Of a stretch of DNA of 64,000 nt, positions 37,462 to 46,323 are shown piece by piece. The translations under genes and the position numbers were made by a program. Within the stretch, counting starts at the first letter, position 1. Every line of letters starts with the position of its first letter. The stretch comes from JAFGBN01 sp964394145 (GTDB lineage: Bacteria > Chloroflexota > Dehalococcoidia > GIF9 > AB-539-J10): positions 124,001 to 188,000 of the forward strand of contig CAYMVL010000034.1 of NCBI GenBank assembly GCA_964394145.1, written 5' to 3'. The notes under the pieces are model-generated. The model saw only the letters and a program-made list of their open reading frames with translations, did not search any database and was not told the DNA's origin.

Positions 37462-38000
37462 TCATGCTTGATTGTTGGCAAGACTTATGACGGTATAGTA
37501 CAGGCGCTGTTTACGAAGGCAGGCTGAGTGGCCTGAGGTCAGTTACTGGCCTCGTCTGTGGAAGAGTACTCGGCCCAGGCGGTAGTTGCGCAACTGATAC
37601 TGGCGGGTTCGGTTTATGGTGAAGTGGGAAAAAGCATCTGCAATAATTGAGGCAGCATGTAAGATAACCTCATTTGTTGGTTCCCGTCTTCGAGACAGTC
37701 AGCTGAGTCTTATTAGTGCCCTCAGTTATGGCTGCAGTGTGTTTCATGCCGTGAGCTTGATTAATGGCTGCATTTTGAGGTTTGTGTTTCACCACTGCTG
37801 CGATCTTCTGTCATACAGGTGCGTCTGTACTAGAGTGGAGACGCCTAATCTCGTTATTTGTTAATAGAAGACGTTATTGAATTTGTGCGTAAGAGGGTTA
37901 TGGATGAGGTTCTAGACAGTGAACGGGAGGTTGATGCCTATGGAGCAATGAAGGGAAAGAGGGCACATAAGTTCAAAGGATTCAGAGAAAGGAGCATGAA
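37462..38000. other. Intergenic region between CocE-1 and the binding protein
   Basis: No firm gene. An open frame from TTG 37858 to 38004 (48 aa, Lys/Arg-rich at its end) overlaps the start of the next gene as ATGAAATGA. It could be a remnant or a small leader ORF; I see no family match. Confidence 0.3.
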
Positions 38001-39401
38001 ATGAAACGCAGACTATTCACATTGGTCTTATCAGTAGCAGTCATTGCGAGTTTGGTTATTGTTGGCTGTGCTGAGCCAGCACCGGCTCCATCGCCGGGGC
38101 CAGCGCCAGCTCCATCGCCTGCGCCAAGTCCTGCACCGGCGCCATCGGGTCCTAAGGAGATTCTTGTGGGTTGCGTCTCACCAGTAACCGGCATGTATGC
38201 GGGTATGGCTGATGGAGGTGTGCCTGGCATGGAATTCGCTATCGAGGATATTAATGCGCTGGGTGGGGTATATGTAAAGGAATATGACCGCAGGATCCCA
38301 CTCAAACTTATAGTTGTTGACAGTGAAAGTGACCCGAACAAGGCAGGGACTCTCGCCGAGGCTTTGGGTCTGGAAGATAAGGTGCATTTTTTTTCCAACC
38401 ATAATGAGCCACCTCAGATGTGTGCTCCGATAGCTACGGCAGCTGCCAGGCTAGGAATTCCTTACCTGGGGAATGTTGCTGTTTTGGAACCCTGGCTGGA
38501 GATGAGGTCAGCTATTTCGCCGGCTTGGACTAATACCTGGGCAATGGGATTTGCGATAGGTACGCCTGCAGCTCCTAGTACCATATGGGATAAGCCAGGG
38601 TATACTGTCATAGATAACTGGAAGGTTGAAATAGAACAATTCGGTGACCAGACCAGTAAGAAGGCTGGAATGCTGTGTAGTGATGACCCGGAGGCTTCTT
38701 CTTGGTACACGCTGTTTCCCCAGCTACTTGCAGGGATGGGGGTTGAAGTTGTGGGAGTGGATAAGAAGTTGGGCCTGTTCCCTACTGGCACCATGGATTT
38801 CACTTCTATCATAGAGGAGTGGAAAAGGAACGATGTTGAGATACTCTGGGGCAACTGCCCGGCTCCTGATTTCGGGGCATTCTTGAAGCAGGCACGGGCG
38901 CTGGGATTCGAGCCTAAGATCGTTTCGAATGACAGGGCAGGGCTTTACTACACTGATGTGATTGCCTGGGGTGGTGGCCTGGCCCACGGTCTAGGACTGA
39001 ATGCCTACTGGTCTCCTGAGTCCAAGGTCTACGAGGCCATCGGTGATACCACGCCCATGAGCCTGTATGAGAGATGGCAGGAGAAGAAGAAGCTGCCGCT
39101 AAATATAGCTATGCCGCTCGGTTATCAGGCGATCCAGGTTCTTGCTGACTCAATTGAAAGAGCCGGCACACTGGATGGTGATGCCGTTCTAGAAGCTATC
39201 GCTGAGACGGATATGATGACAATACATGGGCGGATCAAGTTTGACCAGGAAACGCAATTTGCCAGGTTTGCTACTGCCTTCGGACAATGGCAGGAGCCTG
39301 ACAAGGCAGGAAAATATGAATATGAATTCCGGACTGTCTTTTCTTATCACGACTTCATGCCGGTAACGGGTGAATTCATATTCCCAATACCTTACGATTA
39401 G
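38001..39401 (+). CDS. ABC-type solute-binding lipoprotein (Leu/Ile/Val-binding family)
   Basis: 466 aa. Lipobox IVGC (Cys23), then a Pro-Ala-Ser linker (about res 25-50), then a type I periplasmic-binding fold with GCVSPVTGMYAGMADGGVPG and the NDRAGLYYTD region typical of branched-chain amino-acid or amide binding proteins. GAAAGGAG is 8 nt before the ATG. No permease or ATPase for this class is nearby, so it works with a distant transporter or as a receptor. Confidence 0.92.
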   Translation: MKRRLFTLVLSVAVIASLVIVGCAEPAPAPSPGPAPAPSPAPSPAPAPSGPKEILVGCVSPVTGMYAGMADGGVPGMEFAIEDINALGGVYVKEYDRRIPLKLIVVDSESDPNKAGTLAEALGLEDKVHFFSNHNEPPQMCAPIATAAARLGIPYLGNVAVLEPWLEMRSAISPAWTNTWAMGFAIGTPAAPSTIWDKPGYTVIDNWKVEIEQFGDQTSKKAGMLCSDDPEASSWYTLFPQLLAGMGVEVVGVDKKLGLFPTGTMDFTSIIEEWKRNDVEILWGNCPAPDFGAFLKQARALGFEPKIVSNDRAGLYYTDVIAWGGGLAHGLGLNAYWSPESKVYEAIGDTTPMSLYERWQEKKKLPLNIAMPLGYQAIQVLADSIERAGTLDGDAVLEAIAETDMMTIHGRIKFDQETQFARFATAFGQWQEPDKAGKYEYEFRTVFSYHDFMPVTGEFIFPIPYD

Positions 39402-39412
39402 ACCGGAATCAA

Positions 39413-39450
39413 GCAGGACAGGGCCTATTCCAGGGCGGGCCCTGTCCTGC
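39413..39450 (+). other. Strong hairpin after the binding-protein gene
   Basis: GCAGGACAGGGCC and its exact complement form a 13-bp stem with a 12-nt loop and no T-run. Such hairpins often protect binding-protein mRNA or reduce readthrough into the next gene. Confidence 0.55.
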
Positions 39451-39515
39451 CTATCATGCTCAAGAAAGCAGACCTCTGAAGCAAATAAACGCGGAAATGT
39501 AAGAGAGGTATTTTG

Positions 39516-41252
39516 ATGGACGCTATAATTGCTACCGGTAAATTGTCCCGAAGAGAGTATGGGATTAGAGTGGAGCGCTGTGTCTCCGTCCCTATGAGTG
39601 ATGGAGTCAATCTGGATGTGGATATATTTCGACCGGCAGATACCGATGAGAAGTTTCCAGCGTTATTGGCAGTATCTCCATACGACAAAGAGGCGCAGTC
39701 AGACCGAGTCTGGCCTGTGGCTATAGGGACATCATTTATCCGTGGCCAAACCAATGGCAACATGGAAGCAGGTCCGTCGGATTTCTTCGTTCGGCGGGGA
39801 TATGTCCATATAAAAGGCTCTGCAAGAGGCACTGGTAAATCAGGTGGAGCCTATCAGTGGGTATCGCCGAGGGAGATTGCAGACTTGTACGACCTTTGTG
39901 AATGGGCAGCTAAGCAACCGTGGTGCAACGGTAATGTTGGCATGGTGGGGATATCTTACTTTGGCTGGATTCAGGCATTAACTGCCGCTAAGCAACCGCC
40001 ACATCTTAAGTGCATATTCCCGTTTAATGCGGCAACCGACCAGTACAGAATGCTCTGGTACCATGGTGGTATCAGATGGGAAAGCTTTGTAGCTCACTTG
40101 CTCAATTTGAAGTCTCTGGATATTCACACGGATGCTAGCGTGATGAGGGAAGAACTGGGTGATGAAGTATTTCAGGCTGAGATTAATAAGTTACTGGAAA
40201 ATGAGGAGATTTACGCCCAGCCAATATTTGTCAATGCTTTGAAACATCCTGACAAACTCGGTAATGCGTTGAAGGTGGATATCCTGCTAAATGATCTGGC
40301 AGATACCAAATATTGGAAGGATCGCTATCCTGACTTTGATAACATCAAGATACCTGTATATTGTGGAGCGAGCTGGCATAAGTTCCCACTCCATCTGCCC
40401 GGCGCGTTTGATCAGTGGGCCAGATTGAAAGTACCCAAGAAACTGATTCTCGGCCCCCCCTATGGTCCGGACCGACCTCTGTACCAACTACAGTGGGAAA
40501 TGTTACGGTGGTATGATTACTGGCTGAAAGGCATAGATACCGGTATCATGGATGAGCCGCCGGTTAAGATCTTTGTCAGGGGCAGCAATGAATGGAAATT
40601 CACAGATGATTGGCCAGTCCCTGGTACAAGCTGGATTCCCTTTTTCCTGCATGCAAAGGGTGTCTTGAGCGAGATGGAACCCTGGCCTGATGCACCCAGT
40701 GCCACTTTTGAAGACAGTCCAGCTAAACACGAGTCTCTCAGTTACTACTCTCCGCGTTTAGTTGAGGATACAGAGGTCTGCGGCCCCATAGCGTTAAATC
40801 TTTATGCATCATCTAGAGACGAGGAAATATATTTCTTTGTCAGCTTGTGGGATGTAGATGAGGAGAACAATAAGACCTTGCTTACCAGAGGTTGGCTCAG
40901 AGGTTCACATCTTGCGCTCGACCCGGACAAATCCAAGCCGTATCAGCCATACCATCCCCATACAAAAGCCGCGCCTCTAGTAGCAGGCCAGGTGTATAAG
41001 TTCCCTATTGAAATCATTCCGACTTGTAATATGTTCAGGTATGGTCACAGAATTATGCTTAAGATTTGCTGTGCCGATAATGAGAAGAATCCCAAGAACC
41101 CCCATGAAGAAATTCTCACGGGTCACAGCTGGCGCCAGACAGAAAATAAGATAACGGTGCTCAATGACGCAGAACATCCATCTCACCTGCTGCTTCCTAT
41201 CACTAGGGGGAATATCATGGGCACCTATATGTCTGGTGGGTTGTTAGGGTAA
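39516..41252 (+). CDS. CocE/NonD family hydrolase
   Basis: 578 aa. VPMSDGVNLDVDIFRP, SARGTGKSGG, nucleophile elbow GISYFG (Ser present) and RWYDYWLKGIDTGIMDEPP. The region where the family has GWYD reads ASWHKF, and GPW-H is replaced by PPYGPDRP, so the acid and His are not in their usual places. AGAGG precedes ATG 39516; a TTG just upstream is in frame. Confidence 0.88.
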   Translation: MDAIIATGKLSRREYGIRVERCVSVPMSDGVNLDVDIFRPADTDEKFPALLAVSPYDKEAQSDRVWPVAIGTSFIRGQTNGNMEAGPSDFFVRRGYVHIKGSARGTGKSGGAYQWVSPREIADLYDLCEWAAKQPWCNGNVGMVGISYFGWIQALTAAKQPPHLKCIFPFNAATDQYRMLWYHGGIRWESFVAHLLNLKSLDIHTDASVMREELGDEVFQAEINKLLENEEIYAQPIFVNALKHPDKLGNALKVDILLNDLADTKYWKDRYPDFDNIKIPVYCGASWHKFPLHLPGAFDQWARLKVPKKLILGPPYGPDRPLYQLQWEMLRWYDYWLKGIDTGIMDEPPVKIFVRGSNEWKFTDDWPVPGTSWIPFFLHAKGVLSEMEPWPDAPSATFEDSPAKHESLSYYSPRLVEDTEVCGPIALNLYASSRDEEIYFFVSLWDVDEENNKTLLTRGWLRGSHLALDPDKSKPYQPYHPHTKAAPLVAGQVYKFPIEIIPTCNMFRYGHRIMLKICCADNEKNPKNPHEEILTGHSWRQTENKITVLNDAEHPSHLLLPITRGNIMGTYMSGGLLG

Positions 41253-41298
41253 AGGCTCAATATGTGATTGAATTAAGGATACTTTTGGAGGGAAAGAA

Positions 41299-43059
41299 AT
41301 GGAAGAGGGGAAGATAATGAACGAAAATATGATCCAGGAGAGGGATGTGATGGTTCGTATGCGTGACGGGGTGCACCTGGCCGTGGACATTTATCGGCCC
41401 AGGGCCGAGGGTAAATATCCTGTGCTCTACACCTGCGCGGTTCATAACAAGGACTTGCAGCGGCCTGAAATCGCGGAAGCACTGCCGCCACAGCCAGCCT
41501 ATGCCAGCCTGTGGTATGGGGTCATCGAGGGTGGCGATACAAAACGTCTCATTGCCAACGGTTATGCCCACGTAATCGCCGAGCTTCGTGGCGTGGGCAA
41601 GTCAGAGGGTGACTACGGCGAAGACCAGTGGGATCACTACGATATGATTGAGTGGATTGCCTCTCAGCCCTGGTGCGATGGCAACATTGGCATGATTGGA
41701 ATATCTGCCTATGGGGGAGAGCAATTCCGGGCTGCTGTGCAACAGCCTCCACATCTCAAGGCCATCTTCCCCTACGACTCGATGGGGGGCTACAGTGGAA
41801 TGTGGAGTCTGCGTGAGTTCCATCCAGGTGGCGTCATACACATGATGCCTTATCTATTAGGGATGTTTAGCTGCGTGCATGAGCCTTGCGGGCAACCCGG
41901 GCCGCTTCCGCCGGACGTAGAAAATAGGTGGGAAGAGGCGATGAACAACCCCGATTATATGATGTACGCGCACTTGTGGAATATTCTGACTCAGAAGGGA
42001 CAGCGCCAGGGGATGGTCTTCTGGACGCTCATTGACCCGTATGACCACCCTGAGCTTCTTGAGAAGAGCGAGGAGGACTTCAAAAAGGTGAAGATCCCCT
42101 TCGTATGCGGGTCGGGCGCTTATGCGTATACCTATAAAGTCCACTGGCAGGGTGCCCAGCATTGGTTCATGAATGCGGAGAATGCACCCAAGAAGCGGCT
42201 TATATTCACAGGTCCAGCGCACTTGGAGCGGCCGTTTCACAGTCTGCACGACGAGATTATTCGCTGGTATGATTACTGGCTGAAGGGCGTCCAGAACGGG
42301 GTGCCTGACGATCCGCCAGTGAAGGTGTGGGTTATGGGGGAGAATAAATGGCGCACATTCAACGACTGGCCAGTGCCTGAGACCAGGTGGACCAAGTTCT
42401 ATTTGGATAGCTGGGAGCGGCTCACTACCGAAGAGTCTTTGCCCCATGACAAGACTCAGAGCTACAACCCAGACCCCGATGTCTTTGCCCAGATGCCGCT
42501 AAAGAAGACTATGAAGGTGGAGAGGCTGCGCTACATGACTGAGCCATTACCGGATGACCTGCTTGTAGTGGGTCCCTGCTCACTAACCCTCTACGCTGCG
42601 CTCGACCAAGACGACACTAACTGGATCATATCCTTGAAAGATGTGGGTCCTGATGTATCTGTTCGCACACAACGGGAGGGTGAGCGCTTCTTGCCGGAAG
42701 ATATACCTGAGCGTGAGTTGACCAGGGGGTGGCTCAAGGCGTCTCTTCGCGCCCTCGACCCGAAGCGAACCAAGCCGTGGAAACCTTTCCACAAGCTCAC
42801 TCGAGAGGCCCGGCAATTAGTGGTTCCTGGAGAAATCAATGAGTATCGAATCGAGCTCTTGTCTACCGCCAACATGTTTCTGCGCGGACATCGCATCTGT
42901 GTGGACATTATGAGCCTTGATGTGCCTACGGGGACGGCTGGTCTCAGCAACATCGAATATATTGGGCAGCATGTGTGCAGCAGTAAAGCGGTGACGCACA
43001 GTGTCTATCACAACGCTAATTATCCCTCTCAGCTCTTGCTGCCCGTTATACCTCTATGA
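41299..43059 (+). CDS. CocE/NonD family hydrolase
   Basis: 586 aa. VRMRDGVHLAVDIYRP, ELRGVGKSEG, nucleophile elbow GISAYG (Ser136), GPAHLERP with the expected His, and RWYDYWLKGVQNG. The usual Asp of GWYD is missing (GAYAYTY). GGAGGG lies 6 nt before the ATG, 46 bp after the second paralogue. It likely cleaves an ester or amide taken up with the help of the binding protein. Confidence 0.9.
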   Translation: MEEGKIMNENMIQERDVMVRMRDGVHLAVDIYRPRAEGKYPVLYTCAVHNKDLQRPEIAEALPPQPAYASLWYGVIEGGDTKRLIANGYAHVIAELRGVGKSEGDYGEDQWDHYDMIEWIASQPWCDGNIGMIGISAYGGEQFRAAVQQPPHLKAIFPYDSMGGYSGMWSLREFHPGGVIHMMPYLLGMFSCVHEPCGQPGPLPPDVENRWEEAMNNPDYMMYAHLWNILTQKGQRQGMVFWTLIDPYDHPELLEKSEEDFKKVKIPFVCGSGAYAYTYKVHWQGAQHWFMNAENAPKKRLIFTGPAHLERPFHSLHDEIIRWYDYWLKGVQNGVPDDPPVKVWVMGENKWRTFNDWPVPETRWTKFYLDSWERLTTEESLPHDKTQSYNPDPDVFAQMPLKKTMKVERLRYMTEPLPDDLLVVGPCSLTLYAALDQDDTNWIISLKDVGPDVSVRTQREGERFLPEDIPERELTRGWLKASLRALDPKRTKPWKPFHKLTREARQLVVPGEINEYRIELLSTANMFLRGHRICVDIMSLDVPTGTAGLSNIEYIGQHVCSSKAVTHSVYHNANYPSQLLLPVIPL

Positions 43060-43116
43060 CTGGGGCATATGTGAGAAAAGGAAGAGGGGCGAGTTAGTTT
43101 CAGAAGGGGGTGTATT

Positions 43117-43800
43117 TTGTTGCTCAGTATTCAGGCGGAGCCTAAACCAATAGAGATTGATAGCAGAAGGACTGCTGTACTGGTTGTTGACATGCAAAAC
43201 AGCTTCTGCAGCAAAGGGGGAATGTTCGATATCCTCGGTATGCTTGATTCTACAAAGATAGCCCGCGTCATTGAAGCGGATAAGAAGGTTATCGAAGTAG
43301 CCAGAAAAGCAGGCATGAAGATAGTGTATATTAGGATGGCTTATAGAGCCGACCTTGCGAATGCGGGAGGGCCGGAATCGCCCAACTATTGGAAAGAGCT
43401 TGGTCTGGTAGCCATGCGGGAGCATCCAGAATGGAGTGGCAAGTTCATCACTATCGGTAGTTGGGATTGGGAGATAGTTGACCAGCTAAAGCCGCAGCCT
43501 GGAGACATAGTGGTTGACAAGAACAGGTATAGTGCATTCCAGCATACTGAACTTGATGCAATTTTGCATACACTCGACATCAAGTATCTGATATTTCTTG
43601 GAGTCGCTACGAATGTATGTGTCGAGTCTACTCTAAGGGAAGCGTATTTTAAAGAGTATTTACCAGTTCTGGTAGCAGATGCATGTGGAAACGCCGGCCC
43701 TGACTATACTCAGGAAGCGACTATCTGGAACGTGTCAAGGCTCTTCGGCTGGGTAACTACATCGGCAAAGTTGCTTGATGCCTTAGAGGGAACAGGATAG
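43117..43800 (+). CDS. Isochorismatase-like cysteine hydrolase (RutB/biuret amidohydrolase type)
   Basis: 227 aa. Catalytic Asp in VVDMQNSF, Lys in VDKNRYSAF and Cys in GVATNVCVEST. The segment around WDWEIVDQLKPQPGD resembles ureidoacrylate and biuret amidohydrolases. Start is TTG at 43117, with AGAAGGGGG upstream. It ends the CocE cluster and suggests the substrate contains an amide or ureido group; the exact compound is not known. Confidence 0.88.
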   Translation: MLLSIQAEPKPIEIDSRRTAVLVVDMQNSFCSKGGMFDILGMLDSTKIARVIEADKKVIEVARKAGMKIVYIRMAYRADLANAGGPESPNYWKELGLVAMREHPEWSGKFITIGSWDWEIVDQLKPQPGDIVVDKNRYSAFQHTELDAILHTLDIKYLIFLGVATNVCVESTLREAYFKEYLPVLVADACGNAGPDYTQEATIWNVSRLFGWVTTSAKLLDALEGTG

Positions 43801-43822
43801 GCGCACCAAGGCGCTATTTTAT
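43797..43822 (+). terminator. Terminator after the CocE cluster
   Basis: ATAG-GCGC, loop ACCAAG, GCGC-TAT followed by a short T-run. The stem begins at the stop codon of the cysteine hydrolase gene. Confidence 0.5.
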
Positions 43823-43897
43823 ATGGAGAGTTTGTTGGGGTAGGCGTTGGGTGTAAAGTGGAGGGGGCGACCTAAATGTACTGGCAGGCGGTTCTGC

Positions 43898-43996
43898 TCA
43901 GCTAAGGCACATTATTAGGAAAGCCACCCCAGTGGCAAGCGTGGCAACGCCGATTCCGAGTAGGATGTGTAGTGCACGTGGTTGCTTTGTATTCAT
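43898..43996 (-). CDS. 32-aa single-pass membrane microprotein
   Basis: Starts MNTKQPRALHILLGIGV and continues with a hydrophobic helix to the end (GVAFLIMCLS). A short positive N-terminus and one membrane segment fill the whole protein. GGGAAAG lies about 8 nt before the ATG. Promoter unit E lies upstream with a start near 44088. It is too short for usual gene finders. Membrane-stress regulons often encode such peptides. Confidence 0.55.
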   Translation of the reverse strand: MNTKQPRALHILLGIGVATLATGVAFLIMCLS

Positions 43997-44094
43997 TTTG
44001 ACTCTTTCCCTTTGATTAGCGTCATATATATGCCATGAGCCGAGCCTTCCGCTCGCTGTTGTCTGTTAGACTGTTATCATATTACGGTGACTTA

Positions 44095-44126
44095 ATCGTA
44101 ACAACTTAATGTTAAGACCCTGTTAA
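44095..44126 (-). promoter_or_regulatory. PhoB/PhoP-type promoter unit E (membrane microprotein)
   Basis: Minus strand: TTAACA, GGGTC, TTAACA, 9 bp, -10 TACGAT (44095-44100). Two perfect half-sites. The only downstream frame on this strand is the 32-aa membrane peptide. Confidence 0.75.
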
Positions 44127-44232
44127 GATTCAGGGCGGTGGCCGCCATTCGAGCGGGAAATGTGCATATAGACCCAACTGGGACTCTTAGCTACGCGACA
44201 ACAGCGAGGATACTTCGCATAACCCAAGTGAA

Positions 44233-45051
44233 TCAGCGCAAGCCCGTAGTCAGTTTTTCGATAATTGGTGTTGCCTCATCAATGCTTATGGCATAGCCCA
44301 GGCCTTCAACGCCCACCGCAGCAATCTTGACACTAGTAATGCCAATTACTTGCCCTGCCATGTTGACCAGCGGGCCTCCGCTGTTGCCAGGATTAATAGC
44401 GGCGTCAGTCTGAATAAGGTCGTACAATTCTTGTCCCGAGGATAGTTCCAGGGAAATCCCGAGACCGCTGGCTATTCCTGCCGTAGCACTTATTCCCAGA
44501 CCCAGCGAATTGCCGATGGCCACCAGCCAGTCGCCCACCCTCAACGCAGATGAGTCGCCGATAGGGGCTGGCGGCAGGTTTTCAGCATCGATTTGAAACA
44601 CAGCCAAATCGGTTGGAGGGTCCGTTGCTAGAGTATGCATATCAACTGGTAGAGTTCTTCCGTCATCCAGTGTAATGGTAATGCTCTCTGCCCCGGCTAC
44701 GACGTGATTGTTGGTCACAATAGTCCCATTTTCGTCTATGATCCACCCCGAACCGGCTCCCTCCTGGGTGAAAGAATGACGGAAAGTATTGACAGTTGTC
44801 TCGGTATTGATAGCTACCACTGAAGGCTTAACCGCTGCGACAACACCGGCAATATCGGGTAGTACGGGTGAGACGCTTTCGGAAGCCAGCAGGGATGAAT
44901 CAGTGCTGGCAGAGACGCTAATACCCCTGTTAGACAGATGGTCTGCCGGCACTGAAATATCAATGCTGAGTGGTAGCTCACATGCAGTGGTCAGCGCTAG
45001 CAAAACAATCAGTGAGAGGGAGAGCAAATTCATTATATTTATCCTCTTCAT
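44233..45051 (-). CDS. DegP/HtrA-like serine protease, lipoprotein, no PDZ
   Basis: 272 aa. Lipobox LTTAC after a 20-residue signal, then a trypsin-like domain with His in VTNNHVV, Asp in PTDLAVF and Ser in NPGNSGGPL. There is no PDZ domain, so it is short for HtrA. An open frame extends to 45165, but AAGGAGG lies 8 nt before ATG 45051 and the promoter unit F predicts transcription starting inside that extension. Acts outside the membrane, probably in protein quality control. Confidence 0.9.
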   Translation of the reverse strand: MKRINIMNLLSLSLIVLLALTTACELPLSIDISVPADHLSNRGISVSASTDSSLLASESVSPVLPDIAGVVAAVKPSVVAINTETTVNTFRHSFTQEGAGSGWIIDENGTIVTNNHVVAGAESITITLDDGRTLPVDMHTLATDPPTDLAVFQIDAENLPPAPIGDSSALRVGDWLVAIGNSLGLGISATAGIASGLGISLELSSGQELYDLIQTDAAINPGNSGGPLVNMAGQVIGITSVKIAAVGVEGLGYAISIDEATPIIEKLTTGLR

Positions 45052-45168
45052 TGCTAATACCTCCTTCACTTGCAGCATAAGGCTTGTTGCGCTTGTCTGG
45101 GTCGTCGCACATCTTAAAACGGTATAACCAGTATGTTTCTCCTTTGTACCATAATCATCTACCACGAA

Positions 45169-45200
45169 ATGCTAGCACGTAAGTATTAAAATCCCGTTAA
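45169..45200 (-). promoter_or_regulatory. PhoB/PhoP-type promoter unit F (serine protease)
   Basis: Minus strand: TTAACG, GGATT, TTAATA, 9 bp, -10 TAGCAT (45169-45174). The start would be near 45162, giving a leader of about 110 nt. Confidence 0.65.
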
Positions 45201-45467
45201 GGCCTTGGGTAGATGCCGTAATTTTGTAGCGAGTTAGATTGATTAGGTTTTGATGACCTTGGAGCTGCCAATAGCAGCAAACCATTGGCACAGCGACTCA
45301 AATGAGTTTGCCCGGTTCAGAAGAAAACTCGCTTGCTCAGGAGGGGTGGGGAGGGCTAAGGCGAGAAGCTAAACGAGAAATTTAGGTGTATACTAATGGT
45401 GACTTTGGGGATATGGCTGGATTTTTTCACAGACATGGCAGACTCTCAGCATAAGGAAGGTTATTGA

Positions 45468-45956
45468 ATGGTAAGTGAACTGAGGGTCGGCACCGGTTAT
45501 GACAGCCATCCTCTGGTTTCAGGGAGGAAGCTCGTTCTAGGAGGTGTTGATATCCAGCATGACAAAGGCCTGTCGGGCTGGAGTGACGGCGATGTAGCAG
45601 CTCATGCCATAATAGATGCCCTATTGGGTGCTGCTGACCTTGGTGATATTGGCATGCAATTTCCTCCGGAGGACGCAAAGTATGAAAACATCTCTAGCCT
45701 GATTTTGTTGCGTAAGACAGCGGAGCTGCTAAACCGGGTGGGTTTCGAAGTAGCTAACATAGATGTCACTATAATGGCTCAGCGCCCTATGCTTTCGCCT
45801 TTTTTTGCAGAGATGAGGAAGCGCATCAGTCAGGCTTTGATTATCAGACCAACACAAATAACACTGAAGGCCACCACCACCAACGGTCTGGGGTTTATCG
45901 GCAGAGAAGAAGGCATCGCAGCTCAGTCCGTAGCTTTAATCACCACCATTTCGTAG
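45468..45956 (+). CDS. ispF: 2-C-methyl-D-erythritol 2,4-cyclodiphosphate synthase
   Basis: 162 aa. Zinc ligands in GYDSHPL and the DGDVAAHAIIDALLGA motif, plus TTTNGLGFIGREEGIAAQ at the end. It cyclises CDP-ME-2-phosphate in the MEP pathway. The 3' end overlaps the convergent 94-aa gene by 34 bp. It stands 22 kb from ispD. Confidence 0.95.
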   Translation: MVSELRVGTGYDSHPLVSGRKLVLGGVDIQHDKGLSGWSDGDVAAHAIIDALLGAADLGDIGMQFPPEDAKYENISSLILLRKTAELLNRVGFEVANIDVTIMAQRPMLSPFFAEMRKRISQALIIRPTQITLKATTTNGLGFIGREEGIAAQSVALITTIS

Positions 45957-46207
45957 CTTGGCTTGCCCCCTTTCCACGAAATTACAAACTTGACGGTATC
46001 TCCTTCTATTAAGTGCTTCTCGCTTTGGCCACGGAGCTTTTTGAAGTCCATCGATTCAAGAAAGGCTTTGAGGAGTTCAATCTTTGATTCCAGCTCTTTA
46101 TCTTGCTGGAAGTTGTAGGTGTATTTGTTTACCGAATTCCAGTATTCCTCTCTGGCTGCAATTTCTATGCAGTGAGAAAGGCTTGGAAACAGCTCTACGC
46201 AATTCAT
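45923..46207 (-). CDS. Hypothetical protein, 94 aa
   Basis: Charged protein with N-terminal helices (EYWNSVNKY, ELESKIELLKAFLESM) and a short beta-like C-terminus (VKFVISWKGGKPSYEMVVIKA). No ribosome-binding site is clear and no family recognised. The amino-acid pattern looks coding; the 34-bp overlap with ispF lowers confidence. Confidence 0.5.
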   Translation of the reverse strand: MNCVELFPSLSHCIEIAAREEYWNSVNKYTYNFQQDKELESKIELLKAFLESMDFKKLRGQSEKHLIEGDTVKFVISWKGGKPSYEMVVIKATD

Positions 46208-46323
46208 ATTTTAATCTATATCATCTGCTGGCAAATAGGTCAAGATTTGACAGGGTTGCCAGTGGCTGCTAAAATCATTATTGACATATGTTCATAATTC
46301 ATAGTCAAATTAGGTGAGTTAGT

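Noticed and set aside
45051..45165. N-terminal extension of the serine protease to 45165
   Set aside because: It lies across the predicted transcription start, while ATG 45051 has AAGGAGG and a lipoprotein signal.
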